The notes: a model not told the origin generated them from the sequence alone. A DNA stretch of 64,000 nt from Hymenolepis diminuta (GCA_900708905.1 CAADRB010000036.1:1094536-1158535), one strand, 5' to 3'. Counted from the stretch's first letter, positions 35,138 to 47,120 are shown. A program made the numbers and translations.

Positions 35138-37723
35138 CTAACTAATAATGGTACAAAAAGCAAACATTATACTGAAGTAATAACAACTTTGCAGTGAACT
35201 CTTAAAAATAAGGAAAAGTTTAATTATTCAAAGATGATTAGTTTATTAAATAGATGCTTTAGTAGGCTCTTGGTTTCATAGACTAACAGGTTGGCCAGTG
35301 ATTAAGAACAGAATCCCAGGAAAGAGTGTTGAAAACCATTAATCGGTAAGTAGCAACGCTAGAGATATGGGTGTGCTCAAAGAGTGAGTGCGCGATTTTC
35401 CCAAAGGTTATTATTGACATGGTATGATCTATCAAATATTTAATTAGGCACAACAAATTGCAACAGCTCAAGAGAAATAATTAAGAATGCATGCCTGATA
35501 CAGTGGTTATCCTATTAGGATATAGTTAATGTCTACAAAATGGGGTATTAGCTTCTACCCCCAATCAGAAGAGAAAAACAATTGTTTAGCAAACATATTT
35601 CTATATTTTACTGATTTCGTTGTGTAACATGTTGGGAAATATTTGTAACTACATGTGGGCGACCCAGAGAGAACAAGTCTGGCTTAGTTTTCTTAGTTGT
35701 ACTGTACAGTACTCTTAGTTTTACTGTATTAATTACAACTGATTTGATAGACAAATTTAAAGCACCTGAGGATAGAGGAGATCGATCATACTCAAGTCGG
35801 CATGTGTTAAAGGGAGTTTATCACGTGATCCGACATAGATATCATATATTTTCAGGGAAGGGTTTAGCCGGGAGTAGAGACCACTAAGGCTCCCCTATTG
35901 GAGATAGATTATCGGTTGTTATTTAGACCCAAGTTGCTATTCCAGCAACAATCACAACCTAGAACTAAGAAGAGCGGCGATTTTTACTTTAAATAACAAG
36001 TGTGGTTAAGAAGGAGATGGTAACTAAACAGTAGTTAGTCGTAGGTAGCCCAGTCCGAGCGGAACGGTAAACATGAAGGAGAAGATCATTAGCATTTACT
36101 TGCAGATTCAGATGGCTAAGCTCGATATCTGATAAGGCAAACTGGATAAGTCATCGACTCTGTGAGCGGTGAAAATGCTTTCCTAAAAAAGTCTAGGAGA
36201 GTTATTATGTCATTTAAGTATCGGGAATCTGAAAAGCTTAAAAAATATATTCGCTTAGATAAAGTAAAGTGTGAAGGATACATGAAGGAAACGAAAGTTT
36301 CATTCTCAATAAAACATTGAAAATATTGTCAAACGGATTTATTGCAAATTCTTCAAGAAGAATACAACTTAAACTTTAGCATATATTACAATCATAGATT
36401 TCATCTTACCATTTGTAATAATTTGGTATAAAAGTATGAAATTATAGGTATATTACGGTATAGCAGATGCTACGTAGATAAGCTTTTTGCTAAACCTCAG
36501 TAATGCTCTTAATAAGAAGACCAACTAGTTCCTGACAAGTGCAGAGTCCTCTTGTGTAAATTTTTGTCCCCCAGTATTATGCTGTGCTATGTCCAAAGTG
36601 GTGAAAACAAAGATAGTATTGCGCAGAGAAAGTTCATTGCACTCATGGTTATTTATCAACATGCTTAGTCATTAACGTTGTAGGAATATTTACCGCTTAT
36701 TGGCTGGGGAGACCTCAGCATGCAGGGCCGCACTTGATCTCTTGCTCAACCTTGGTAGTGCTGTGAACTCCAAAAGCTTTAGGTCGTATAAAATTTGTTT
36801 AGAATTGGAAGGGTAGATTAGGCGTTCGAAAGCCTTTTAATCTTTAATAAATGTATTCAACCTAAATGTGGAATAAATATTATATAAAAATGTACTTTAA
36901 TTTATACCAATATATTTATTTAAGAAATATAGGGGAAACATTACATTCTGACGCACTTCTAAAGACCGTCTTTGACTATTTTCATTTCTTATTTAAACAC
37001 AGACTGTTTGGATGCTATTTCTAACATTATTACTCTACTTCAAAGTTGCCTAAAGAATCCCTTACGAAATAGTTTGAATAAATCCCGCCTTATATTTAGT
37101 CCACACTTTGAATATTAAAGGTATACTTGGATGCCCAGATACCTGGATGTGTTTTGGAATTTAAGTAAAAATTTATAATCTAGAATTAAGTTTTTTTAAA
37201 AGAGGAATTATGTTGTGAATTAGGAAGTTTATTTTCACTTTATTAAATGTTTGTTGCTGATTACATTACATTTTCACATTTTTAAGTCTATTCGGAAGAA
37301 TGAATAGTACGTCTTTTCGAACCAAATATCACTTTGTGAATGGGTTTTCTTTTTCCATTGCGATTATTTAAAGGCTTCCATGGCAGACATTAGTTCAGTA
37401 TTTTCAGTAGAATATGTTCTGGCCAATATACACCCTATGCTTGATTGACCTCAATGCGGTAAAGATCTTAAAAGAGGAATAGAAAAGATACACCGCTGAC
37501 TACACAACGAAATCAGACGTATGATCGGTCAACCAGCTTCAAACATGCTGGAAATTGTACGACTTTTAACATTTTGATTACGTTTAATGTTTATCCACTA
37601 AATATATTTTATGGGACTGGTTTACTAATAGTGCCGGAGCGAAGACATGGTCCTCCCAGCTGATAAGTGGACTCATATCCGTGCCTTAAGACATCCGAAC
37701 ACCAACATTTGTCTTGAATTTAG
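35138..37723. other. Intergenic, no gene supported
   Basis: AT-rich sequence. Only one ORF over 60 codons (35283-35471, minus) is present, without a recognisable motif. Sequence at about 35760-36130 is somewhat richer in GC and could be an old repeat, but no second copy was found in the window. Confidence 0.4.
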
Positions 37724-37860
37724 GCCAAAATGTTTGGGTTTCTAGAGCCCGCCCGCAAAATTTGATCGTAATGGTAGAGAAATGGAGACCCAAATATGGA
37801 ATCTACAGCTGTACAGCCAAGAAGTGTAAGCCCGAAGAGATGTGCAATCACTATACAAAG
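37724..37860 (+). CDS. Orphan exon candidate, cysteine-containing, Ig-like flavour
   Basis: A 137-bp open segment lies between a TTGAATTTAG acceptor and an AAAG|GTAAGT donor. It encodes about 45 residues ending in phase 0, including KYGIYSCTAKKCKPEEMC. The pattern Y-G-I-Y-x-C resembles the end of an immunoglobulin-like domain (D-x-G-x-Y-x-C), and the extra cysteines suggest an extracellular protein. No neighbouring exon with the same character was found within several kilobases. It may belong to a gene with long introns, be a gene relic, or be chance. Confidence 0.3.
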
Positions 37861-40800
37861 GTAAGTTTGTCATTATTGTGGTGCGCTAGAATTAAATACA
37901 AGTGCTTAATTAGATCAATATCGTAACCGTCAACTGGCACGCCTGTCATGGATTCACTACCTACTAGATCATATCCGGAAGACAGTATTTAGGAAGTACA
38001 TCTTAAGTAAGTATTTGTTAAAGCACATTTTATGGATAAGGCAATATAAAAGAAAGAGCTTACGTATCTATAAAGATATGGAAGATTGAAAGGTGTACAA
38101 GCGTAAGAGATAGCGACTATCTAGCCACAATGTTCACTACTCTCTTAAGCGCAGCATGGAGTTAAGTGTTTCTCATGCAAATGCACCCATACCGGTTGAT
38201 AAGGTTGCTAGATTAGCCTATTTCAAATTCCTGAGTAGTAACACGCTTGGTGGCGTATAGCATACTGGCTAAGAGGAGTAAGCGGAATGTGAATTCCTCA
38301 GTAAGCTGATTCCAGAATTTTTATACCACTCTGATTCGTATCTTATCATTTCTGAAAGACTGGTTAAAAGATTGTTGCTATACAAGTGGGAAAGATCGTG
38401 GTGATTACAAATTACCATCAGCACTTTTATGAAAAGAACAAGCAAAAGTTATTTAATTTTGATAATTTAATCAAGTCGAAGAAAAGTGATGATGTTGGAA
38501 GTGCAGCATGGTAAACAGACATTGAAAATTACCACAATTACAAAATTTAGAGTTACAAAAGACCAAATCACACAATTTCGCTTTGGTAATTAAATCACGT
38601 CAACCGATATAAGTGGTATTGTGCAATAGTCTGATTATCCTAAAAAGCATGTTGATTGTGCATTACCAATAAAATGCGCTAACCGTGATAGATTTTGAAC
38701 TCTAAACCTGAAAAAACAAAATAAACAAATAACTCCCCTTTTTTATCTGAACCTATGTGCAAGCCTAAAATGCAGTTGTTGACAGTTTGCTTATGATAGG
38801 TTTAATTTAAGAGAAAAATCAATTTAGTAGAAAAATCTAGATCATATACTTTTGGCACGAATTAAAACTTCCGGTATTTATATTAGCAAAGACATTTACG
38901 GATTTCATTTAACTAGTGGCTTAAGGGATTCTTCGTCAGGCTCTTCTACCGTTACTTAAAGATATCTACCTTTTTTAGCGTCTTGCAAATAGTATAAGCT
39001 ATCAAGTCAACTCGCTTGAGTTGTATTCTTAGTGTTACCCATCCCCTTCAAGGCCTACAGATAAGAGGTCCACCGCTATATATATATATATGTTAAGTTC
39101 ATTAATTAGAGCTGGGATAATTTAATTTGCGAGGTTAAACTGCAAATTGCATAAATTAACGTTTTTGTGAATATTAAAAGGGAAGTGGCAATATCATCAA
39201 CATTTTAAATTAATCCTTACATCGGCCTTCGATAAACTATTTTTTTGGAATGCGCAATAACAAAGAATATAAACGGATGTGAATTTCCCTTAACGAAAAC
39301 CGGCGCCTAGTGCAACTTTCACCGCATCGCTTTCAACTAAAACATCAAGACATCAAACAACCTCAGCTTATTATACAATAAAAGATAACGTTACTTAATT
39401 TTGTTAGTAGTAGATTTGTGAATTAATGAATTCACCTCGCTTTCACAAATATTTCATTCTACCTGAGTCCCGTTAATTAATTGCAATGCCATTAGCTCAT
39501 TAATGGTATATAATAGATTCAATATATTTGATTAAACTTTTATAACAACTCTAAAGTCCGTTTCATTGGATTAAACGGTAGATATGTTAGGACAGTCATT
39601 GAGGAATTATTACATGACTACACGTTTTACATGTTTATTAAAATATACTTTTTCTCTTAAACGTTTAACTACGTGGTTTACAAGGTCAAGTTAAATACTC
39701 AAGGGTCGTAAGAAGTCTTTTTCCTGATGTTATTCCTAAGCAGTGATAAGTGTTTTCGTAAATTCATGGCCTATTTTAAAATTTTCAACTATGAGACCTT
39801 GGAAATACTAATGCTCTCAGTAAAAGCCTCACTTTGAACAAATTAACAACAGCTCAGTTTACAGAATATTTTATATGGTATATCGCTAATGTGAAATATA
39901 TATATATGTCTTCTACTAATTGGTCTTTCTCAAGTTTGTTAGACTGTCTGCTAAAATTTAGGCAGTTTAGCGGAGATTCAAGATCATGTGTGGGTTGGGT
40001 TCTAGACAGGTAATTTCAACCAGCACGACATAACGGGGTTTGGGGCTACAATGGTGTCCTCGACAGATATTTATATCACATTATTGAAATTTTATTGCTG
40101 TCTCCGTTGCGTAACTACTATTCACTCTACATAGAATTTTACCTTACGACGACCATTATCGTAATTTCATAATAGAAGATAGATGATTTTGAGATAAATC
40201 TATCTTTTTAACCATTTTTACTAATTTAAAAACAAAGACCTAAAGAAAAAGGTCTCTTCCGAATGGTCAACAGGAATTTTATCATACTCGTAAAAGACAT
40301 ATGATTTGACTAAATGTGATTTAGTTTAAATGGAACGTTCTTAAATGCGGAAGGTCGGCAAAGTCAGTTTGCTCTCTCCCCATTAGTGCTAGAAAGGCAT
40401 GAAAGTACCTCGTAAGGCTTTGACCTATTTTAAATTTCTGCAAGTCTCAGTCAAATTGAAAGCAGGAATATTCTGCTATGCTCTAATGTTGCTAAATTTA
40501 TATGTAAAACTATTTTTCTCAGGTTGCCGAGTAAGATCGTGTCCTCGATGTTCGGAGTTTATTAATTATTTGATTCAATTCAGCGGTTGCTAATACTATC
40601 TCTTTTGAAATTTACTTGCACCTTGATGTTTTGGCTAAAAGAATCTAGCATAGTACGGTTAACTCTCTTAAATTAAATTATACTTTGGGGAATATTAAGC
40701 TTCCCAGTTATGCCCTCGAATATACATTTTCTTCTAAAGATAAATATGAAAGAAGGAAAACAAGACAGGTGTGTATAGTAATCATTGAAGCTACTTAGTT

Positions 40801-41370
40801 AGTGTCAAGATTAGGCTTTCATTGGCTTATTTGAAGTGATGCTTTAGTGAAGACGCAAATGTTCTACTGTCAGATAAAAAGAATAAATTTTGTACGGATT
40901 GTCATTTTCAAAAATACTTTGCGCGGCGGTAATGAGACAAAAGTATGTTAATTGATCAATATAGATAAATACAGAACGGCACACAGTGATTTGATTTGAC
41001 GAGGAGACTATATAACTGATAATAATAATAATAATGCAGATTTAAACGTATATTCATAAACATGTGTGGCAATAAACTAGGAGGGATTAAATATTCCAGA
41101 ACTCCACATTGCTTGAATAGGTTTCGTACACATGATAAAGAATTGTCAGTTTACATTATGCATCAATGAAATGAACACAAATGCCGGCGGAGAGATTAGG
41201 AAATCTACTCAAAAAATCAGGCAGATTTCTATTAATAAAAAATGTCGGAAACAATTTTTAAAATATATGAATACAACTTTCTATTGCAATTACAAAACGT
41301 AAAGTATTAATATTATAACAAAATTCACTGAATCTATTAATTCGATGCAAAATTAACCGGAAATCGGGTG
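37861..41370. other. Intergenic, short AT microsatellites only
   Basis: AT-rich sequence. Short (TA)n runs lie near 39078-39091 and 39896-39907, and an (AAT)n run near 41020-41034. A stretch at 38250-38330 on the plus strand has a faint A-box-like string (TGGCGTATAGCA) but no B box. The ORF at 40399-40593 has no recognisable domain. Confidence 0.4.
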
Positions 41371-41535
41371 CTGAAAATCCTCGTTGACTGTTGCGCCTGG
41401 GGAACAATGATCTCGTAGATAGTGGTATAGCAATGCTTTATTCATTGCAAACCTTTGCATATAGTCAGCATCTTCGCGCTTCAGTGTTTTCGCTCGAAAT
41501 ATATCCAATTGTCCTTTAAGCTCTCCAAAAACCAA
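41353..41535 (-). CDS. Unidentified 60-residue ORF, copy in left arm of inverted repeat 2
   Basis: The ORF encodes a charged peptide with FGELKGQLDIFRAKTLK and a Tyr/His-rich LLYHYLRDHC segment. Its composition looks protein-like, and a TTTTTGGAG acceptor-like string precedes the AGCTTAAAGG block. The last residues (HPISG) come from the unique flank, where the repeat ends. No family was recognised. The identical twin in the other arm is a consequence of the repeat and not evidence of selection. Confidence 0.25.
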   Translation of the reverse strand: MVFGELKGQLDIFRAKTLKREDADYMQRFAMNKALLYHYLRDHCSPGATVNEDFQHPISG

Positions 41536-41824
41536 AAATCGACATTGTTAGTTGTTTCAGTTATAATAGTCCAGTCAAACGAAGAACTTTCCCGGTGTCT
41601 TGATTAATTAACCTTAAGCATTAACACTGCTATGATTGGCATATGATGACTCGAATGGCGTTTTAGTCTAAGGGAATTAGATGGACTATTTTGCTTTGAG
41701 AGTTTAATGCGGACAGTGAGCAATATTTAGTAACTAGTAAGGTCACATGTTGATTTCATGAGCTAGAACAGTCATGCTCTAAATAGAACCTTGATAAATG
41801 AATGCTTAGAGGCGTAACGTATTC
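41371..41824 (-). repeat. Inverted repeat 2, left arm (454 bp)
   Basis: Identical to the reverse complement of 43823-44276 over all 454 bp, with no mismatch or indel in a complete line-by-line check. Identity begins at CTGAAAATCCTCG and ends at GTAACGTATTC; the flanks are unrelated. On the minus strand the arm contains the start and most of a coding-looking ORF (41353-41535), also present in the other arm. Confidence 0.97.
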
Positions 41825-42717
41825 AATGGACTCAGTCCCTAAGTTTCTCATCAGTTCGTTTCGTAATCTGACCGACCGAACGCTGTCATAATGAACTTGG
41901 AACCTCAATAATAATCAATAATTGCTTGAATCTTCTCCAACCAATCATAATCTGCACAAACCCAATTCAAAGTATTTAAATGGTTTTTAAATTAAATCAA
42001 TGAATATTTGGTTACCTGCCTAGTTTCGTAAGGTTAGTCTCCTCTCTCCCTGTCTCCCTCGCTCAGGGCTCTGAGTAATGCAGCATATCTTATGGCGGGG
42101 GACTGACCACACTTTATAATAAATGCAAATGTTTAACATCTAATCCTAACATTTCAGGTTTACCTGGACTGTAATCTGTATATCAATGCGATAAAAGTAG
42201 CAAAATAAGTCAAGGAAAGTAGAGTTTTCTAAAAATCTTTAAGGCGAAATAATTTATAAGCTGTTTTATTAAGCGGAGAGCCTCGTAATAATCCACCTTA
42301 TACTCTATTTCATTATAAGACACATAAATGCCAAGGCTATGGTTGACCTGAAGCATGCATTCAGTGGCGTCAAAGTTTCCTTTTTAAAGAATGATTTATT
42401 CATTTCAAAAAGGATTAAGTTGACCCATCTTACAACGTTCTGTTCTCCTTATACGAGAGCCTTGAAGATGTAGATTTTTCTCCCTTATCACACATTCTAG
42501 CCAATATTGCATTCCTATAGACCTCGCCACCACTTACTCTGTACCATTCGTAACTAAGATTTCCAAAAAATAGTATTTTTTATGAAATAGTTCGCGTGAG
42601 GAAGTAATCTCCTTAATCTGCATACATTCCTCACTCCCTATTTATCTCGCATTTTATTCTATCATTAATTTTGAAGGTACAAGTTTTAAGGGCGGTACTG
42701 TTACTAATTTTGAAGCC
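41825..42717. other. Spacer of inverted repeat 2, left part
   Basis: No gene or repeat recognised in this AT-rich stretch. Confidence 0.4.
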
Positions 42718-43145
42718 AATTGCAAATTGTAAGGGCTAACTGTGGTTTAAGAGCAGAACACCAAGTACTGACTAGGTCACTATGTACTGATCGGACCACA
42801 ATGAGGATTCAAGCGAATAAAAGAGAGACGAGGACCTTAGACAATGAGAGGGAAGCGTGGGACCGGTAAATGACAGGGGTATGTGTGAGTATAAGGTGGA
42901 CATACAAAGAGACGCTTGGGCAAGGGCGTGTGAGAGAATATGAGCGGTGCTGTCCCTCTAAGTGAAACGAGACCTTTATAGGAAGGGTGAATCGATAAAC
43001 GCGTTTAGACATGACAGGTAGGAGTTTTGCGTTATAAAAACATAAAAAATTACTGCGGCTTCGTGGATGAAAAACCGAAGTATTTCCATAGGGAATGCGA
43101 GTAAAGGGTAATCCTAGAAATTGATGAAATCATCCCTCAATAAAA
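42718..43145 (+). repeat. Interspersed repeat family A, copy 2
   Basis: Diverged direct copy of the block at 32698-33095, with the same ordered landmarks (GAACACCAAG, CTGACTAGGTCA, AACGCGTTTAGACATGACA, GGCTTCGTGGATG). It lies inside the 2-kb spacer of inverted repeat 2. Confidence 0.7.
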
Positions 43146-43822
43146 TAAAGCCATTTTAGCATCGATCTATGGGAGCATGAATGTGAGACTTGGTCCTTTT
43201 AAATAAGAAAACGTTCGAAAGAGGAATTAATTTAATCATTAATAATGGTAAAGTAGTAATCTTTAAATATATATATTCACAAGTTGACGTATAAATGACA
43301 CCAGCGATTTGAAACCACTCATGCTAGAAATCGTTAAGATGTTGAAAAATAATTCCCATTTATGAAAAAATTATTATTTTATAAATTGCATAGCACGGAA
43401 AATGGAAAAGACAAATAATCAACATTTAATATTAATAGTTCTCCTTGAGTGGATCGTAGTGAGTTGTGTGATGTTAAATATATCGATGCCAGCTCATCTT
43501 TCCTGCTCTTGTTCCAAAGTGTACGGAGTCTGTGAGCCTCAGCCCTACCGAAGAAAATTTCACAAACAACAACGGGGAGATTGACAATAACTCCCTGTAG
43601 TTAACGGAAGGATTCAGAAAAGAGAACGAAATATTGTGTTCTCCTAGTGGTTTCCTGGCTGTCATTTTCAAAGAACGTGATAAACTACCTTTGATACACG
43701 GTGACTTGGGTGTGATTGACATCCCCTGCCATCAAGCTTGCCCGTTTTGTCTGTCAATTCAGCTGCAATCTAAACCAGACGTGCCCTCCATGAGGTCTTC
43801 CGGGTCTTTTGCTTGCAGTTCC
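43146..43822. other. Spacer of inverted repeat 2, right part, with overlapping orphan ORFs
   Basis: Overlapping ORFs of 60-85 codons occur on both strands (43402-43584 plus, 43634-43891 plus, 43474-43722 minus). The first begins with a hydrophobic stretch (LILIVLLEWIVV) followed by cysteines, as in a secreted peptide, but lacks splice signals and any recognised family. All could be relics of a repeat. Confidence 0.25.
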
Positions 43823-44276
43823 GAATACGTTACGCCTCTAAGCATTCATTTATCAAGGTTCTATTTAGAGCATGACTGTTCTAGCTCATGAAATCAACAT
43901 GTGACCTTACTAGTTACTAAATATTGCTCACTGTCCGCATTAAACTCTCAAAGCAAAATAGTCCATCTAATTCCCTTAGACTAAAACGCCATTCGAGTCA
44001 TCATATGCCAATCATAGCAGTGTTAATGCTTAAGGTTAATTAATCAAGACACCGGGAAAGTTCTTCGTTTGACTGGACTATTATAACTGAAACAACTAAC
44101 AATGTCGATTTTTGGTTTTTGGAGAGCTTAAAGGACAATTGGATATATTTCGAGCGAAAACACTGAAGCGCGAAGATGCTGACTATATGCAAAGGTTTGC
44201 AATGAATAAAGCATTGCTATACCACTATCTACGAGATCATTGTTCCCCAGGCGCAACAGTCAACGAGGATTTTCAG
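43823..44276 (+). repeat. Inverted repeat 2, right arm (454 bp)
   Basis: Exact reverse complement of 41371-41824; the spacer is 1998 bp. The arm ends at GAGGATTTTCAG, inside the ORF at 44112-44309, so the two ORF copies differ only in their last residues. Confidence 0.97.
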
Positions 44277-44309
44277 TGCCCAAGTCTTATAAAACACAGT
44301 AGTGGTTAG
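44112..44309 (+). CDS. Unidentified 65-residue ORF, copy in right arm of inverted repeat 2
   Basis: The first 55 residues are identical to the ORF at 41353-41535; the tail (CPSLIKHSSG) comes from unique flank. No domain was recognised and no start context or promoter was identified. It may be an exon of a gene cut by the rearrangement, or part of a mobile element. Confidence 0.25.
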   Translation: MVFGELKGQLDIFRAKTLKREDADYMQRFAMNKALLYHYLRDHCSPGATVNEDFQCPSLIKHSSG

Positions 44310-44849
44310 AACACCTAATAAAAGAATGTAATCTTCAAAGTTGACATTAGATCCGTGAGATGATCTGGAAGGGATATTTTGAAAAAGCGATAGCAAATAT
44401 TCTTCTGAGCTGAATAATAAAGAAGAAAAATACCTTCCCAACTGCTCTCTCACAGTATAGTCAATTATCCATCTGTTCGAATAGTAAAATGTCTACTTTC
44501 GTAATAAATAAAAAAACTGTATTAAACACTCCTATTCTTATTTAAACACAATCTATCCATTCAATTACATTTCAGATTCTAACTTTGAGCAAATTGGGAC
44601 TAGGATACTTGAAAGGGCGTTGCACAAATTGCAAACCACGGGGACCATTTATATTTGATATAGTTCTGATCTAAGATTCAATATTCTGAAAGTTCTAATT
44701 CGCTGAAATATAAGCTTTCTTTCGCTGTACTTTCACTGAAGGGTTTACTTTAAGCCTAAAAATTTATAAAATTTAGCAGAAATTACTGTCGCAATTAGAA
44801 CCTGCCTATTTACACGAATTATATGTCAGAAACGTTTCAAAAACAATGC

Positions 44850-45600
44850 TCACATATTAAAGCTCTCAAATGTTTGAATCTTCCCTCAAATTAGTATTTG
44901 TACAATATGGTTATTTGTATAATTTGCAAATTTTTCAAGACAAAATTATCGAAAAGTTTTCAAAAAATACTTGTTAATATTAGAAAATTAGAATACAAGT
45001 AATCTTCATCCTTAACGATCTAGTATGTTTAATAAATTTGCAGTTTTTAGATGGAGGATAGAAGTGAGAGTCGATGTCACTTTGCAACTCCGTGACCGTT
45101 TATTAAAATGGAAAGTTGGAAAAATTGGAAATCGAAACGGTTAACTCACGCAAATTTTTATACCATAATGAAAGGAATAAGAATGGCTGATGAGGTGTAG
45201 TAGGCTTACCGGTCAAAGAAAACACATTACGCTTCGCAACACAATAATTTTTTGAACAAGTTGGAGAGGCCTGAAACAAGTGGACGACGTGTTACTTGAA
45301 ATAAAGGAAAGGTTGCATGAATAGATTTTTAATAATAAAACTTACCACAGTCACACAATTTAAGTCACTAAGCAATGACACGTTGGTATTTCTATTATCT
45401 ATTGCATTATTTATTACTGCCTTAGTTTGACTGTTAAACCGTACACCATATTCGGAGATTCATTTTTTTGCGCCTTCGGGACACATTAATAATGCGTTTA
45501 TTTGAGCGCCAACCTTTAGTAGATCTCAGCCTGTAGGAATATGGTCCCTGAACTACATCCGTCGGTTCAAATAGCCTTATTGATAAACCGGATTTGTTAG
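44850..45600 (-). pseudogene. Decayed coding module, copy 1 (C-terminal part of an unknown gene)
   Basis: This block aligns with 48970-49630 in the same orientation but is diverged; a shared landmark is ATGACACGTTGG-TTTCTATTA-CTATTG. On the minus strand both copies translate to related peptides: here KVGAQINALLMCPEG then NAIDNRNTNVSLLSDL; there KTDAKINTFYIS then NISIGNRNPTCHPL. In this copy the peptide runs to VTV followed by GTAAGT, a plausible splice donor at about 45350. Stops interrupt the frame. The gene family was not recognised. Confidence 0.5.
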
Positions 45601-45689
45601 ACTCTTTATCTTCATTATTAGCAGCTGCTATTTCGTTCGAATCCGTAATCCGTTTAGTCTCTGCTCATTTTGACGCTGGTAAGAATTTA

Positions 45690-46230
45690 AATTGATTCTA
45701 GATGGGTCAGGACTTATATCTTCCTTTCCTCCATCTTTGGTCCTTATATTTAGAATATTCCCTATTTTCTCAGAGGGGGACCGCATTAGAATTCTGTTCA
45801 CTTTACGCTGATCTGAACTGACACATGATGGACTTGAGTTTATGTCAAATTTTTACCCTTTCTTGATAAAGGTTCTTCGATTTTCACTGGTAATAAAATC
45901 ATTGAGAGTGGCGTCATCATTCAAATCTGGAATCTCCATGGTAGTCTGTTCATCTTCATAATTATCCTTATTAAAATCTGAACTGATTCCAGGTAGGTCT
46001 GGGGTTACGTCCTCTTTCTGACCTTGCTTGATTGAGACCCTTGGATTTTCAGCTTCAATATTGCCATTAGGATGACGCCTTTATGTTCATATCGGGAACC
46101 TCATAGGAAGTCTATTCATTTGGGAGTTGATCACTGTTAAAGATGGACTTGAATTAATATCTTTTTACTCTTTCTAGATCAGAATTATTGGATTTTTAGG
46201 CTCAATAGTATCCCATTAGGTGGAGCCCTA
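45690..46230 (-). repeat. Degenerate coding tandem repeat, about 155-bp unit
   Basis: Three to four units can be aligned on the minus strand, with starts near 46226, 46080, 45915 and 45775. Recurrent pieces are ENPRVSIKQGQKEDVTPDLP, then EQTTMEIPDLNDDA, against DINSSPS, KEDISPDPS and SYEVPDMN in the other units. The spacing of about 155-160 bp would give a repeat of about 52 residues, acidic and Ser/Pro-containing. Stops in most units show decay. The array continues the frame of the module at 44850-45600 and probably belonged to the same gene. Confidence 0.5.
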
Positions 46231-46289
46231 TTTGGCAGGTCTAGAAAACCATTGGAACCCATTATAGTAGTCCTTTGAAGTGATATGAA

Positions 46290-46470
46290 AGGCTTATTTT
46301 TTCATCAACAGCATAAATGGCTGCAGGCACAGTAGCAAGCAGACATTCTCCGAAAGGGTATCTATTTACAGCAATATGCTGAAAGGATTAATAACCTTCA
46401 CCTTTAACAAAGTCACCAATAAATAGCCTCGTCTCTGATGCAACTGCTTCATGGAGATATCTTGTGATAT
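46290..46470 (-). pseudogene. Coding remnant with faint SET-domain resemblance
   Basis: The minus strand reads YEGNITRYLHEAVASETRLF then, after one stop, FQHIAVNRYPFGECLL. The block E-G-N-x-x-R-Y-L followed by L-F-x-x-x-F-V recalls the C-terminal half of SETDB1-type SET domains, where it precedes the NHSC motif. That motif itself is not visible here. The match is short and may be chance. What can be said firmly is that it is a disrupted coding-like segment in line with its minus-strand neighbours. Confidence 0.25.
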
Positions 46471-46577
46471 TCCCTTCATAAATACCTTAGATATTATCAG
46501 TACTCTATCGAAAGGACTTTTATTTCGGTGGAACACTTGTCGTATTTGCCGTTAAATGAAGTTAAGAGTAGTCAGGC

Positions 46578-46796
46578 CTAATCACATTTTAAATTGAATC
46601 TATAATTGGTCTGGTTAATTCGGAGCCTAGAATAAGTTGGGTTCTCTTTATTTCCTGGCCGAGTCCTACCGCTATTTTTCCTTTCTGTATGTTTGAATGT
46701 TCTCCCATGGACGAAAGTTGTACATTTTGTTGCTCCTCCACGGGAACAAACTACTTTCGATGTTTGTTGTATTTCAACAGCAAAAGTAACTAGCAT
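46578..46796 (-). pseudogene. Basic orphan ORF in the minus-strand remnant cluster
   Basis: A 72-residue ORF, rich in Arg, Lys, Thr and Asn (HTERKNSGRTRPGNKENP), in the same orientation as the neighbouring remnants. No domain was recognised. It is probably another piece of the same decayed gene. Confidence 0.25.
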
Positions 46797-47029
46797 TATT
46801 AACTATTGCTACTGCCAGTATATGTATTACTCATGCCAAGTCAATAATACATAGTATGATTTATCTCGATAACGTTTGTTAGTTATATTGAAAATAAATA
46901 ACTTATTGGCTTACTTTCCTGAATGGTATTGTGAAGCGGAAATGGAGTATTCTAACTATATAACTGTATAAAAATGGATAAAGAGCATCCAATAATATTA
47001 AATTTAAGAGCTCATCGCTTATTATTTAT

Positions 47030-47120
47030 AAATTTTGCACATTTGTTGAGATGTGCTAAAATTATGGGTCGCTGATTTAAATTATTTTGAATAAATTGAC
47101 GATAATTATTGAATCCCATG
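47030..47120 (-). repeat. Short direct repeat, copy 1
   Basis: This block of about 90 bp (TAAATTTTGCA...AAATTATGGGTCGCTG...TTATTGAATCCC) aligns with 48128-48225 in the same orientation. It is another sign that the 44.8-49.9 kb cluster contains serial duplications. Confidence 0.5.

Noticed and set aside
38250..38330. tRNA-like A-box string on the plus strand
   Set aside because: No B box at a suitable distance and no cloverleaf pairing.
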